A DNA stretch of 64,000 nt from Butyrivibrio sp. Su6 (GCF_900108105.1 NZ_FNUR01000007.1:62001-126000), one strand, 5' to 3'. Counted from the stretch's first letter, positions 17,307 through 27,112 are shown. Numbers and translations are program-made. The notes: a model not told the origin generated them from the letters alone.

Positions 17307-19598
17307 TTAGTTCCAATAAATATCTGCTTCATCCTTAATGTAATATGCCTGATAATCGTCATATGTTGTAGGATTAATAGTCATATTAAGTGAATAATCA
17401 TAAACCGCTGAGTTGAATCCAGTAGCAAAGTTAAAGCATGTGTACATAGGTGTACCACTGTAGTAACCATAAATCTGCTGCTGAGCAAGCTCATCAAGCA
17501 TTGGTGCAAAGTCACCTGTTGTCTTCTGAACAGCAAATCCTGCAGCTGCGATATTATCGTTCTGCTCGAAACCTGTTACAAGGAGATCTGAGAACTCGTT
17601 ATCAACAGTACCATACCAGTTAAGTACAAGTGGCATGTAGTAATCGCCATCGATTTCAACTGTCTTGTATGCACCGTCAACTGACTGATAGTTCTTGTCA
17701 TTCTCTGTAGCATACTCGCCGGAAATCTTCTTATAACGAACACCCTCTGTGTACTCGCCACCTTCTGCATTATATACCCAACCATCGTTCTCAAGAACTT
17801 CGATAGCTGAATCTACAGAAGTATCATATGTGTTGAGGAGCATTCCCTGATCTACAGCAGCCTTGTACATCCAAGATCCTGTGTAGTAAGGTCCGTCAAC
17901 AACTCCGCCGTAACCACCTGTGAAGTCCTTAGCAAATGTTGCTCTGTCCATGCAGTATGCAATAGCCTGACGAACTGCTGTGTACTGAACAGGGCCATAG
18001 TCACATCTGAATCCAAGTTTACCATAACCAGCTCTTGAATAGTGTGTATAAGCATAAGCTCCGTTTGAACCATCAGCAAGTGCTACAGCTTCATCAGTTG
18101 CAGAACCACCTGTGATACCTGAAAGGAGATCAATACCGCCTGCCTTAAAGTCTTCAAGCTGAGTCTCTGCGATTACCTTCTTGTAAACTACTTTGTCGAT
18201 AGAAGGAACTGCTCCATCATAGTTACCTGCATAGTACTCATTTCTCTCAAGAACAGCTGACTTATCGCTTGCGTCATAGCTCTTTACAACATAAGCACCT
18301 GTGTAAGGATACTTTGTATCTGTGTTGTTAGCTGACTCAGTAATGTGCTTAGCCATTACATAGCTGTCACCGTCTTTTGCATAGAAGTCGCCTGTGATAT
18401 AAACGCCTTCACCGTCATCAGCTATATCGCAATCACCAAACCAGAGATCCTTGTATGAAGGAGCGAAGTAATCTCTTGCAAGGTATGTGTTTGCATAGAA
18501 GTAAGGAAGATACTGAGCATCAATTGTTACTGAGAATGTGTAATCATCTATAAGACGAACACCGCTCATAACCTTTGTTGCGCCGTCTGTACCTTCGTTT
18601 GTTCCGTCATATGCATTGAATGCATCAAAGCCTACTTCATAAAGAAGTCTCTTGTGATCTTTACCTGCAGCTTCTGCAGCAACTGGTGTTGAGAATGCAA
18701 GTGGGAAGTACAGATAGTTCTTAGCTGTTACAGCAGATCCATCTGAGAATTTAAGGTTGTCCTTGATCTTAACTGTGTAAGTTCTTGAACCATCCTCATT
18801 ATCTACTTCATCGTAGCTGTCAACAACAGTCTTATTTACTTCGTAGCCACCCTCTTTAGTCATAGCAACGATGTCAAGGCCATTTGTAAGTCTGTAGATA
18901 TCATTATCTGATGCGCCAGGGTTACTAGCTCCGAATACAGAATATCTGAACTTACCAGAAAGATCTGTTGTGTCACCGAGGATAATTGAGTTATCTTCTT
19001 TTTCTGATGTCCAGTCGATAAGAGCAAGAGCTGGATTCCAATATGGGTTTGTAGGATGCTCTTCTACGCCCTTGATCTGTGTGTTGTAAACATCATAGTA
19101 CTCGTTTGAGTAAAGAGGAATCTCAGGAAGCATATGATTCCAACGTGTGATGTAATACTTCCACCACTCTGCATATACTTCTTCTTCTGTAGCGAAGTCT
19201 GTTCCCTCTGTTGATGTGTTGTAAACCATAGCCATTGAAAGGAAATCAAGACCGAGCTCGTAGCTCTTTCCGTCTACATTGAGGTAAGCAAGACCAGTTG
19301 TCTCATCTTCAGTTACATCAGCGATTGAGATCTGCTTGCCATACTTGTCGTAAAGTGAAATGTAATCAGCATTCTCACCATACTCTTTTCCGTTCAGTTC
19401 CTGAACTGATGATGGAAGATCAGCAGTTGAAACAACTTCTTCTGATTCTTCTGTTTCTGTCTCTGCAGCTGCTTCTGTAGAAGCCTCTTCAGTTGCCTGA
19501 GGAGCTGCAGGTGTCTCTGTTGTTGTCTTACCGCAAGCTGATAATGAACCAGCTACCATTGTAAGAGCAAGGAGAGACGCAAGTGTCTTTTTTTTCAT
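17307..19598 (-). CDS. oppA: Oligopeptide-binding lipoprotein OppA
   Basis: Extracytoplasmic peptide receptor (SBP_bac_5 family) that delivers peptides to OppBC. The lipobox is LSAC with Cys22. A ~40-residue Glu/Thr/Ala-rich spacer follows before the binding fold, which has the TYTVKIKDNLKFSDG segment typical of the family. At about 763 residues it is longer than most OppA (~540), with extra loops (KDGDSYVMAKHITE region and others). The reading frame extends 37 codons further upstream, but the ATG at 19598 starts a clean signal peptide and has GGGAGG at the right distance. It is separated from the other opp genes by a strong hairpin. Confidence 0.93.
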   Translation of the reverse strand: MKKKTLASLLALTMVAGSLSACGKTTTETPAAPQATEEASTEAAAETETEESEEVVSTADLPSSVQELNGKEYGENADYISLYDKYGKQISIADVTEDETTGLAYLNVDGKSYELGLDFLSMAMVYNTSTEGTDFATEEEVYAEWWKYYITRWNHMLPEIPLYSNEYYDVYNTQIKGVEEHPTNPYWNPALALIDWTSEKEDNSIILGDTTDLSGKFRYSVFGASNPGASDNDIYRLTNGLDIVAMTKEGGYEVNKTVVDSYDEVDNEDGSRTYTVKIKDNLKFSDGSAVTAKNYLYFPLAFSTPVAAEAAGKDHKRLLYEVGFDAFNAYDGTNEGTDGATKVMSGVRLIDDYTFSVTIDAQYLPYFYANTYLARDYFAPSYKDLWFGDCDIADDGEGVYITGDFYAKDGDSYVMAKHITESANNTDTKYPYTGAYVVKSYDASDKSAVLERNEYYAGNYDGAVPSIDKVVYKKVIAETQLEDFKAGGIDLLSGITGGSATDEAVALADGSNGAYAYTHYSRAGYGKLGFRCDYGPVQYTAVRQAIAYCMDRATFAKDFTGGYGGVVDGPYYTGSWMYKAAVDQGMLLNTYDTSVDSAIEVLENDGWVYNAEGGEYTEGVRYKKISGEYATENDKNYQSVDGAYKTVEIDGDYYMPLVLNWYGTVDNEFSDLLVTGFEQNDNIAAAGFAVQKTTGDFAPMLDELAQQQIYGYYSGTPMYTCFNFATGFNSAVYDYSLNMTINPTTYDDYQAYYIKDEADIYWN

Positions 19599-19754
19599 AT
19601 TTCTACCTCCCGCATAATATATATGTAATCGCACAGTGTTTGTCACTGGCGCACATATGTCTTTTTGACACTTCACCATTTTAAATCGGCGAAACCAAAA
19701 ATGCAACATAAGTTTTTTAAAAATAAACTTATCTCTTCCTATAATAAAGAGTTA

Positions 19755-21428
19755 TCAGACTTTTTCTCTCATATTCCTTGCAAGCTCATCTATTGTTCCA
19801 TCCTTAAATGGGCTCTTAAGGCCAACTTCAGCCAGCTCGTTCTCGTAAAAATCTCTGGTTGAAAGTTTGCAGAGCTGTAAGTAATGATTCCAGGCATCCT
19901 TATAGTCTTTGTCCATCCATACTTTGAACTGCATAGCCACTACGCTTGCAAGAACGTAATCTATGTAATAGAAAGGATTCCAGAAAATATGTCCCTGTTT
20001 CTGCCAGAAGCCACCTTCATCAAAGAACTCATCGCCATCAAAATCAAGCCATGGTCTGTATGTTTTCTCAAGGTCTTTCCAAACCTGTTTTCTCTCTGCT
20101 GGAGTCATTTCAGGCTTGTCATAAACGATATGCTGGAATTCATCAACCATACATCCGTAAGGAATAAATGTAATTGAATCCTGAAGATGCATCTTAAGAT
20201 AATCATCTGATCTATCGCCAAAGAACTTATCCATCCAGCCGTATGTGAAGTACTCCATTGACATGGAATGAATCTCAGCTGTCTCCATAGTAAGGTCGTT
20301 GTTTTCAGGAGTCTCATCATTTCTGGTAACAAATCCTTGGAATGCGTGGCCGCACTCATGAGTTATAACATCTACATCTCCGCTTGTACCATTGAAATTA
20401 GCAAAGATAAATGGAGCCTTATATTTAGGAAGATAGTCCATATATCCGCCGGCTTTTTTAGTCTTTCTTCCAAGGACATCAAAGAGCTCATTCTCCATCA
20501 TGAAATCAAAGAACTCTTTTGTCTCAGGAGAAAGCTCTGAATACATTTCCTGTCCTGCCTTCATGATTTCTTCAGGTGTTCCGATAGGTGCTGGATTACC
20601 ATTTTTGAAGAACACATCGTTGTCATAATACTTAAGCTCATCTACACCAATCTGAGCTTTTCTCTTTTCCTGAATCTCACATACAAAAGGAACAAATGAT
20701 TCCTTTATCTGTTTTCTGAAATTCTCAACTTCAGCTCTTCTGTATGCATTTCTCTGCATACGATTGTAGCCAAGTTCTACGTAATTATCATATCCAAGCT
20801 TTTTAGCCTGCTCAGTTCTGTTCTTTACAAGCTTGTCATAAATATCATCGATCTCATCAGTAACTGAAAGAAAGTACTCTGAAAGAGCTTTCCATGCACG
20901 CTTTCTTGTGTCTCTATCCTCGTCTGTAAGTTTTTTGCGAAGAAGTGATATATTGTACTCTTCTCCATCAAAAGGAATCTTTGCAGAAGCAATCACTTTG
21001 TCATACTTACTGATAAGTGCATTCTCTTCCTGCATAAGAGGAAGTATCTCTTCACTGATTGAATTGTTTGCAAGTTCAATGTTCTTGAAAAAGATTTTAT
21101 TTATCTTCTCTTCAAGGTACTCACGAAATGGTGATTCAAATAAAACTTTCTTATACTGATTATCCAGATTGGAAATAAGAGGCATTATTTCATCGACATA
21201 ATCATTTTCTTTTGAATAAAACTCATCAGTTGTATCAATGTTATGTCTAAATACAGCGAGTCTGATCTCTGTATTAACATCTGCAACAAAATCAGTGTAC
21301 TTTTTGTGGAGTGCGTACTGTTCTTCACCGCTTTTAGCATTCTTACTGTCGTCTATTAGTTTCTCATAAAAAGCCTTTATGGCATCCATATCAGGACGCT
21401 CATAAGGCATCTGTGATAATTTCATCAT
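19755..21428 (-). CDS. M3-family oligoendopeptidase
   Basis: Zinc metallopeptidase of family M3 (thimet oligopeptidase/PepF group) with the active-site motif HECGH at about 356-360, in the context DVITHECGHAFQG, and the downstream glutamate helix ETAEIHSMSMEYF. The length of 557 is typical of the shorter M3 enzymes. There is no signal peptide, so it is cytoplasmic. It lies just upstream of oppA on the same strand, so imported peptides would be cut by it; the 156-bp gap shows no clear terminator. Two adjacent ATG codons are possible starts and the ribosome site is weak. Confidence 0.93.
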   Translation of the reverse strand: MMKLSQMPYERPDMDAIKAFYEKLIDDSKNAKSGEEQYALHKKYTDFVADVNTEIRLAVFRHNIDTTDEFYSKENDYVDEIMPLISNLDNQYKKVLFESPFREYLEEKINKIFFKNIELANNSISEEILPLMQEENALISKYDKVIASAKIPFDGEEYNISLLRKKLTDEDRDTRKRAWKALSEYFLSVTDEIDDIYDKLVKNRTEQAKKLGYDNYVELGYNRMQRNAYRRAEVENFRKQIKESFVPFVCEIQEKRKAQIGVDELKYYDNDVFFKNGNPAPIGTPEEIMKAGQEMYSELSPETKEFFDFMMENELFDVLGRKTKKAGGYMDYLPKYKAPFIFANFNGTSGDVDVITHECGHAFQGFVTRNDETPENNDLTMETAEIHSMSMEYFTYGWMDKFFGDRSDDYLKMHLQDSITFIPYGCMVDEFQHIVYDKPEMTPAERKQVWKDLEKTYRPWLDFDGDEFFDEGGFWQKQGHIFWNPFYYIDYVLASVVAMQFKVWMDKDYKDAWNHYLQLCKLSTRDFYENELAEVGLKSPFKDGTIDELARNMREKV

Positions 21429-21806
21429 TTATGTAAACCCACTTTCTACTTTAAATATTAAATTTTTATAAATTACATTTTTTCATTATACTTTATACAT
21501 ATCAATTTAGCAATAGAAAGCGTTGAATTGTTAAAATACATCAAGTTAATTCACTAAACTGTAGGAGTGAAATTAATCTCCTGCCGAAATCACGTGTTTT
21601 TATATGCAAAATATTATGTCAACATATTAACGTGGTAAATTGTTAAAGGTATTTATCATAATAATCCGCGGAAATATGATCTCCTTTTGTATATGTGTAA
21701 GTAATTGGCTCTGTAGGAAAATGGGACGGCTCTAGTGATTAGTTACCAATTTAAAGCCTATTGAGTCGTCTCTCATATTCTCTTAGAAAAGATTTAGATT
21801 GCGTCT

Positions 21807-22002
21807 CCGTCCGCCACCATTGACTGGACCTGAGGAAAACGCCTTGTTCTGCGTGCCGACGGTGAGGATGATGGGAACAGTAGATTTTCACGCACCGTCG
21901 GATTCAGCATTGTAGCGTTTCCCTCCGAACCCGTCAATGGCAAGCACCTTCGGTGTGGCTGGGGGTTATTGCCTCGGGCTCTGACTCCGAGAACAGTAGG
22001 GG
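21807..22002 (+). repeat. Left inverted arm
   Basis: This segment is the inverted copy of 22824-23019, about 90% identical by eye, with a 65-bp stretch from CCGACGGTGAGG to TAGCGTTT that is exactly the same. Most differences fall in one 12-base patch (21848-21859 region). The arm is itself palindromic: CCATTGAC (from 21817) pairs with GTCAATGG (to 21940), AAACGC with GCGTTT, and CCGACGGTG with CACCGTCGG, so about 124 bases could fold into one nested hairpin. A second small hairpin (CTCGG / CCGAG) lies near its inner end. The word GAACAGTAG occurs twice. Confidence 0.9.
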
Positions 22003-22164
22003 ATGAAGGCGCCTCGGACTCTGAATTCAGTGGCAGCAGAAGCGGCTAGTTTCTAGGGAACATGGGCTCGCAGCTTTCGCATGCCGCATGTGAAAGCAGT
22101 GCTAAAGGGAGTTTGTATGTGTCCACTCTATAGGTAGTAGTTTAGGAGCCCGAAAGCGTTGCCT

Positions 22165-22824
22165 TTGGGCATATAGCTTGTTTTTAATAGCTCAGCCACC
22201 TGCAATCAAACAGGTTTTGGGCTCATAGCCTGATTTCAAGCTTGCAGCCACCCCTCATCATGGATTTCATCGCAGTCGATTGGGCATATACGGTAATATT
22301 CCAGCCGCAGCCACCCTTTTAACGGGTGGCCAGAGGTTTGAAATCAGCCTATATGCCCATTTGAGGGTGGCTGGCCTCGCAAAAAGCTGCTATATGCCCA
22401 AAATAGTAAGAATCAGAGGTGGCTGGAAGCTTTACAAAGCGCTATATGCCCAAACCATTATTCATCACGATCATATGGACTGAATGGAACATAGAAAATT
22501 CGGATTGTCAAAGTGAATTGGGTATATAGTCATATTTTTAAGTTAACACATCCATAGACAAAACTTTCAGGAAGTGAAACTGGGCATATACGAGAAAAAA
22601 TGGATTGCCACATCCATTGGATGAGTGAACTTTAGACATATGATCTCTATATAATGGTGTGGTAACCTCAAATAAGGCCGCATATGCCCAAAATCACAAG
22701 TCAAAAACCTTGTCGCATGGTGTCGTAAGCTCAAAAATCAGGCTATATTTCCAAAACAGAATCTTCGCTCTCTTTACATTGAAAAAACGCAGACATATAG
22801 TCAAACATATTCTTGAAAGTAGCC
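22165..22824. repeat. Array of 36-bp bipartite units in alternating orientation blocks
   Basis: Each unit is 36 bp, opens with TTGGGCATATAGC and closes with CCAGCCACC or CCACATCC; the middle ~14 bases vary around TGATTTCAAGCTT. Forward units: 22165, 22217, 22280. Reverse units: 22325-22360, 22366-22401, 22418-22453. Forward again: 22518, 22580. Reverse again: 22656-22691, 22719-22754. Weaker forward copies start at 22632 and 22789. The first six are well kept, the rest degenerate. Spacing between units is irregular (5-64 bases), which excludes a CRISPR array. The order is three forward, three reverse, two forward, two reverse. Confidence 0.85.
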
Positions 22825-23019
22825 CCCTACTGTTCTCGGAGTCAGAACCCGAGGCATTAAAACCCAGCCACACCGAAGGTGCCTGCCATTGACGGGTTCT
22901 GAGGTAAACGCTACAATGCTGAATCCGACGGTGCGTGAAAATCTACTGTTCCCATCATCCTCACCGTCGGCGAGGTATAGACGGCGTTTTCCTCAGGTTC
23001 AGTCAATGGTGGCGTACGG
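22824..23019 (-). repeat. Right inverted arm
   Basis: Inverted copy of 21807-22002 with the same nested palindrome (CCATTGAC and CTGAGG pairing inward to CCGACGGTG/CACCGTCGG when read on the minus strand). It runs without a break into the outer 36-bp segment at 23015-23050, unlike the left arm, which is interrupted there. Confidence 0.9.
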
Positions 23020-23042
23020 AGCCAATTACTTACGCATATACA

Positions 23043-23095
23043 AAGGGAGAGTACACTGGTATAAGCAAAATTGCTTTTCCGGAATACTCTCCCTT
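23043..23095 (-). terminator. Probable terminator of the sugar transporter operon
   Basis: Stem AAGGGAGAGTA / TACTCTCCCTT (23043-23053 / 23085-23095) has an inner AAGCAA/TTGCTT pairing and lies 48 bases after the mmsB stop. Its outer arm overlaps the end of the inverted-repeat element. The T tract is short. Confidence 0.5.
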
Positions 23096-23142
23096 ATCTA
23101 CAGCGTGATTTTTATTTTATCTGCTTCAAAGCTTATCTTGTA

Positions 23143-24333
23143 TCAATTCTTCACGATCATCTTACCACCACGCTTTGATACAACATCAAAGATAACCGCA
23201 GCCAAAAGAACTACACCTTTTACAACCTTCTGCATGTTGGCATCAACACCCATAAGTGACATACCAAGGTTGATAACACCCATAAGAACCGCACCTACAA
23301 TAACCCCTGGAACTGTTCCGATTCCGCCGTAGGCAGATGCTCCACCGATGAAGCAGGATCCGATCGCATCCATCTCATAGTTCTGGCCATAGGTTGGCTG
23401 AGCTGATGTAAGTCTTGCAATTGTTACCATTCCTGCAAGTGCTGCCAAAAATCCCATGTTTGTATATGCAAGGAAATATACTCTATTAGTATCAATACCT
23501 GAAAGCTTTGTAGCCTTCTCATTTCCACCTACTGCATAGAAGTAACGACCAACTGTAGTGTTGCTTGTAATGTAACCATATATAATTACCACAACCAAAA
23601 CCCAGATGAGAACTGTAGGAATTCCCTTGTGCTGAGAAAGCTTGTAAGCAAAGAGGATGATCACTGCTGCCAAGGCTGCAAGCTTTATTCCAAAGGTCCA
23701 TACAGGCTCAAGGTCATAACCATTCTGTTTTTTCTTTACTCTGCTGAGAACCTGTAAAAGAACCAGCACTGATGCTGCAAGGATTCCTCCAAAGAGACAT
23801 GTGAGGTTAAGGCTCCCATTTCCAAAGAAATCAGGAATATAGCAATCTGCACCACCTCCGAAGAGGTTTACAAAGGTTGTCTGATCTTTAATAGATACTG
23901 TAAGACCATTTAGTGCTACGTTTGATAAGCCTCTAAATGCAAGCATTCCTGCCAATGTAACAATGAAAGGAGGAATTCTTACAAAGGCGATCCAAAAGCC
24001 CTGGAATGCACCAATTGCTGTTCCGATGAGGATCATTATCAGAATTGTAAGCCACACAGGAGCTCCTACATTTACCATCAAAAGAGCTCCGATAGCACCT
24101 ACAAAGCATACCACCGATCCAACTGAAAGATCGATGTTACCACCTGTCAGAATACAAAGCAACATACCTGTTGCAAGAATGAACACATATGCATTCTGTG
24201 AGATCAGGTTACTTACATTCATAGGAAGAAGTATTGCTCCACCTGTTCTCCATGAAAAAAACGCTACTACTATAATTAAGACTATTACCATGGTGTTTTT
24301 CTTCAAAAACCCCAAAACCTGTTCCTTATTCAT
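23143..24333 (-). CDS. mmsB: Multiple-monosaccharide ABC transporter permease
   Basis: Membrane subunit of a CUT2-type sugar importer (MmsB/GguB/XylH group), about 396 residues with some ten hydrophobic segments, the family segment GGNIDLSVGSVVCF near 66 and the conserved EAA-like GRYFYAVGGNEKATKLSGI loop. The ATG at 24333 has AGGAGG six bases upstream; a GTG one codon earlier is also open. It is the last gene of the operon binding protein - mmsA - mmsB, 10 bases behind mmsA, and ends next to the 1.37-kb repeat element. Substrates of this group include xylose, glucose, galactose and arabinose. Confidence 0.93.
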   Translation of the reverse strand: MNKEQVLGFLKKNTMVIVLIIVVAFFSWRTGGAILLPMNVSNLISQNAYVFILATGMLLCILTGGNIDLSVGSVVCFVGAIGALLMVNVGAPVWLTILIMILIGTAIGAFQGFWIAFVRIPPFIVTLAGMLAFRGLSNVALNGLTVSIKDQTTFVNLFGGGADCYIPDFFGNGSLNLTCLFGGILAASVLVLLQVLSRVKKKQNGYDLEPVWTFGIKLAALAAVIILFAYKLSQHKGIPTVLIWVLVVVIIYGYITSNTTVGRYFYAVGGNEKATKLSGIDTNRVYFLAYTNMGFLAALAGMVTIARLTSAQPTYGQNYEMDAIGSCFIGGASAYGGIGTVPGVIVGAVLMGVINLGMSLMGVDANMQKVVKGVVLLAAVIFDVVSKRGGKMIVKN

Positions 24334-24346
24334 CACTATCCTCCTA

Positions 24347-25879
24347 TTAACCAGCAGTCTGTAAAATTCTTGACATTATCTTTTCCTGAGTTGCATCCTT
24401 GGCATCGAGTTCCCCAACAATCCTACCCTCATTCATAACATAAATCCTGTCTGACATTCCGAGTACCTCAGGAAGTTCGGAAGAAATAAGAATTACAGAT
24501 TTCCCTTCCGCTACCAACTGGTTTATTATGCAGTAAATTTCGTATTTCGCACCTACATCAATACCTCTTGTAGGTTCATCAAGTATGAGAATATCAGGGT
24601 TAGCAAACATCCATTTTGCCAAAAGAACTTTCTGCTGATTTCCTCCGCTTAAGTTGCCAACATGCTGTTCCACAGAAGGTGTCTTTGTCTTTAGCTTGTC
24701 CTTATACTCTACCGCAACTGCATATTCTTTATGCTTGTCAATTACTGTTCTGTGGCTTACTGCCTCAAGATTTGCAACTGTTGTATTTGTCTTGATCGGA
24801 TTTGAAAGAATAAGGCCATTTCCCTTTCTGTCCTCAGTAACATATGCAAGTCCATGTTTGATTGCACTCTTAACAGTATTCAGCTGTACTTCTTTTCCGT
24901 TTAATAAAATCTGCCCGGTGATGTTCTCTCCGTAGCTTTTTCCAAAAATACTCATAGCAAGCTCTGTTCTTCCTGCTCCCATAAGTCCGGAGATTCCTAA
25001 AACTTCACCTTTTCTGACATAGATATTTACGTCATCAACAACTTTTCTATCTTTATGTAAAGGATGGTAAACATTCCAGTTCTTTACTTCCATGCTCACA
25101 TCGCCGATATTCGGCACTCTCTTTGGGAATCTGTCTGATATCTCACGACCTACCATTCCCTTGATTATCCTGCTCTCAGAGAAGTCATCAACGCCCTTTG
25201 TAAGGGTCTCAATAGTCGCTCCGTCTCTTATGACAGTGATCTTGTCTGCCACATAAGAAACCTCATTTAATTTGTGAGAAATAATAATGGAAGTAAGACC
25301 ACGTTCTTCTTTTAGCCTGAGCAAAAGATCAAGCAGCGCTCTTGAATCAGTCTCATTAAGTGATGATGTAGGCTCATCCAAAATAAGAAGCCTTGCCCTT
25401 TTTGAAAGAGCCTTGACAATCTCTACAAGCTGCTGTTTACCAACACCAATATCCTTGATCAATGTCTGTGTACTCTCTCTAAGTCCAACAATATCCAGAT
25501 ATCTTCTTGCCTGCTTGTTTGTCTCGTTCCAGTCAATCTTTATTTTCTTTCCTCTCTCATTTCCGAGGAACATATTCTCAGCAATAGTCATATAGGGAAT
25601 AAGCGCAAGTTCCTGATGAATAATAACTATTCCCTTCTCTTCACTATCCTTTATGGCTCCAAACTTGCAAGTTTCACCATCATATACAATATCGCCCTCA
25701 TAAGAACCATATGGATAAACACCACTAAGCACATTCATCAGTGTGGATTTTCCTGCCCCGTTTTCTCCAACAAGCGCATGGATCTCACCATTCACAACTT
25801 TTAAGTTAACGTTGTCTAATGCTTTCACACCAGGAAAGGTCTTGGTGATATTTTTCATTTCCAATAATATCTTTTCCAA
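24347..25879 (-). CDS. mmsA: Multiple-monosaccharide ABC transporter ATPase (two ABC domains)
   Basis: CUT2 ATPase of 510 residues with two ABC domains. The first has Walker [10 protein letters not shown] near 38, the Q-loop [19 protein letters not shown] and Walker [15 protein letters not shown]. The second, from ~255, has the degenerate Walker [10 protein letters not shown], the signature LSGGNQQK and Walker [17 protein letters not shown], as usual for XylG/MglA/GguA. It energises sugar uptake through MmsB. Translation starts at a TTG seven bases after AGGAGG. Confidence 0.95.
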   Translation of the reverse strand: MEKILLEMKNITKTFPGVKALDNVNLKVVNGEIHALVGENGAGKSTLMNVLSGVYPYGSYEGDIVYDGETCKFGAIKDSEEKGIVIIHQELALIPYMTIAENMFLGNERGKKIKIDWNETNKQARRYLDIVGLRESTQTLIKDIGVGKQQLVEIVKALSKRARLLILDEPTSSLNETDSRALLDLLLRLKEERGLTSIIISHKLNEVSYVADKITVIRDGATIETLTKGVDDFSESRIIKGMVGREISDRFPKRVPNIGDVSMEVKNWNVYHPLHKDRKVVDDVNIYVRKGEVLGISGLMGAGRTELAMSIFGKSYGENITGQILLNGKEVQLNTVKSAIKHGLAYVTEDRKGNGLILSNPIKTNTTVANLEAVSHRTVIDKHKEYAVAVEYKDKLKTKTPSVEQHVGNLSGGNQQKVLLAKWMFANPDILILDEPTRGIDVGAKYEIYCIINQLVAEGKSVILISSELPEVLGMSDRIYVMNEGRIVGELDAKDATQEKIMSRILQTAG

Positions 25880-25963
25880 TGTTGCCCCTCCTCCTTTTCT
25901 ATCTGTATCGGCCTATTCTCAAATATAAGGCGGGCCAGTAAGACCCGCCTGTATAAAGCTTAA

Positions 25964-27112
25964 TTACTGAAGATCGCTCTCTTTGTAGTAACCTGAATCA
26001 ATAAGAAGTTCTTTGTAGTTGTTAACGTCAGCAAATACAGGTTCGCAAAGGTATGAAGGAATAACGCCTGTTCCGTTGTTATATGTTGATGTGTCGTTAA
26101 CAGGAGCATCTGTGCCCTTCATGATAGCGTCAACCATCTCTACTGTCTTAGCTGCAAGTGTACGTGTATCCTTGAAGATTGACATTGACTGCTTACCAGC
26201 GATCATGTTCTTTACGTTAGCAACGTCACAGTCCTGACCTGTGATGATTGGCCAATCACCTGTGTAGTTAGCTTCAAGAGAGTTTGTAACACCAAGAGCT
26301 GTTGAGTCGTTTGAGCAAAGAACTGCATCAAGTTTTGTTCCATTTGCATAGTTAGCAGAAATGATAGCATCCATTCTTGACTGTGCATTCTCTGTTGACC
26401 AGTTAGCTGTTGCAACGTTATCGAAGTCTTTCTGGCCTGACTGAACTACAAGCTTACCTTCGTCGATGTACTTGTTAAGTACGTCCATAGCGCCGCCGTA
26501 GAAAAATCTTGCGTTGTTGTCACCAGGATCACCTGTGAAGATCTCGATGTTGAATGGGCCTGCTGCGTTGTCAAGATCAAGCTGATCTCTGATGTATTCG
26601 CCCTGCTTTGTTCCAACCATGTAGTTATCAAATGTTGCATAGTATGAAACAGCGTCTGAATTCATGATAAGACGATCATAAGCGATAACTGAGATTCCTG
26701 CTTCCTTTGCCTGAGCAAGAACTGTTCCAAGTGAATCACCATCGATAGAAGCAATAACAAGAACCTGTGCTCCCTGGCTGATCATGTTCTCAATCTGAGA
26801 AACCTGAGTAGCAATATCATTTGATGCATACTGAAGGTCAACTTCATAGCCTGCTGCCTTAAGCTGCTCTTCCATGTTGGCACCGTCCTGGTTCCATCTC
26901 TGAAGATCCTTAGTAGGCATTGCAACGCCGACTTTTCCGCCGCCTGCGCTCTCTGTCTGTGCAGGTGTCTCTGTCTTTGTCTCTGTCTTGGTCTCAGTCT
27001 GAGCTGCGCTGTTGTCAGTCTGTGTCTGAGCAGGTGCTGCACTTCCGCATCCAACCATGAGCGATGCTGCCATAGCCATTGAAAGAACTGCACTTAATAG
27101 TTTTCTCTTCAT
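25964..27112 (-). CDS. Sugar-binding lipoprotein of the multiple-sugar transporter (ChvE/XylF type)
   Basis: Extracytoplasmic binding protein of the Peripla_BP_4 family. Its signal peptide ends in LMVGC with Cys22, followed by a Thr/Gln/Glu-rich spacer, and the sugar-binding fold begins KVGVAMPTKDLQRWNQDG. The ASNDIATQVSQIENMI and VIASIDGDSLG segments match ChvE/XylF. The frame opens 15 bases earlier at a GTG that is part of the ribosome site itself, so the ATG at 27112 after GGGAGG is the start (382 residues). It heads the operon with mmsA and mmsB. Confidence 0.93.
   Translation of the reverse strand: MKRKLLSAVLSMAMAASLMVGCGSAAPAQTQTDNSAAQTETKTETKTETPAQTESAGGGKVGVAMPTKDLQRWNQDGANMEEQLKAAGYEVDLQYASNDIATQVSQIENMISQGAQVLVIASIDGDSLGTVLAQAKEAGISVIAYDRLIMNSDAVSYYATFDNYMVGTKQGEYIRDQLDLDNAAGPFNIEIFTGDPGDNNARFFYGGAMDVLNKYIDEGKLVVQSGQKDFDNVATANWSTENAQSRMDAIISANYANGTKLDAVLCSNDSTALGVTNSLEANYTGDWPIITGQDCDVANVKNMIAGKQSMSIFKDTRTLAAKTVEMVDAIMKGTDAPVNDTSTYNNGTGVIPSYLCEPVFADVNNYKELLIDSGYYKESDLQ

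Larger units (their letters stand above)
21680..23050. other. Gene-free element with long inverted arms around an array of 36-bp units
   Basis: The 1.7-kb space between the M3 peptidase gene and the sugar transporter holds no credible gene. It holds a symmetrical structure. Outermost are 36-bp inverted segments (21680-21715 / 23015-23050, three mismatches by eye). Next are ~196-bp inverted arms, and inside these an array of 36-bp units. The left arm contains an extra ~90 bp (21716-21806) that is absent from the right arm and is bounded by short similar sequences (CTGTAGG, CCGTCCG). No transposase, no obvious target-site duplication and no known RNA family were recognised. It could be a large non-autonomous mobile element, a multi-site protein-binding locus, or a structured RNA gene. 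The remaining flank 21429-21679 shows only AT-rich sequence and a small hairpin (21561-21583). Confidence 0.75.

Noticed and set aside
22280-22892. Open frames of 67 and 77 codons inside the 36-bp array
   Set aside because: They run through the repeat units, have no ribosome sites and no protein-like composition; frames of this length arise by chance.
21680-23050. Replication origin or terminus
   Set aside because: No dnaA-type boxes or replication genes nearby, and genes on both sides run in the same direction, so there is no change of strand bias.
21680-23050. Known large structured RNA such as OLE, GOLLD or ROOL
   Set aside because: I see none of their remembered conserved parts, and the perfect symmetry of the arms is unlike them; a covariance-model search would settle it.
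22889-23332. 147-codon frame over the right arm and the mmsB 3' end
   Set aside because: Its second half is antisense to mmsB and its first half is the inverted arm; no start signal.
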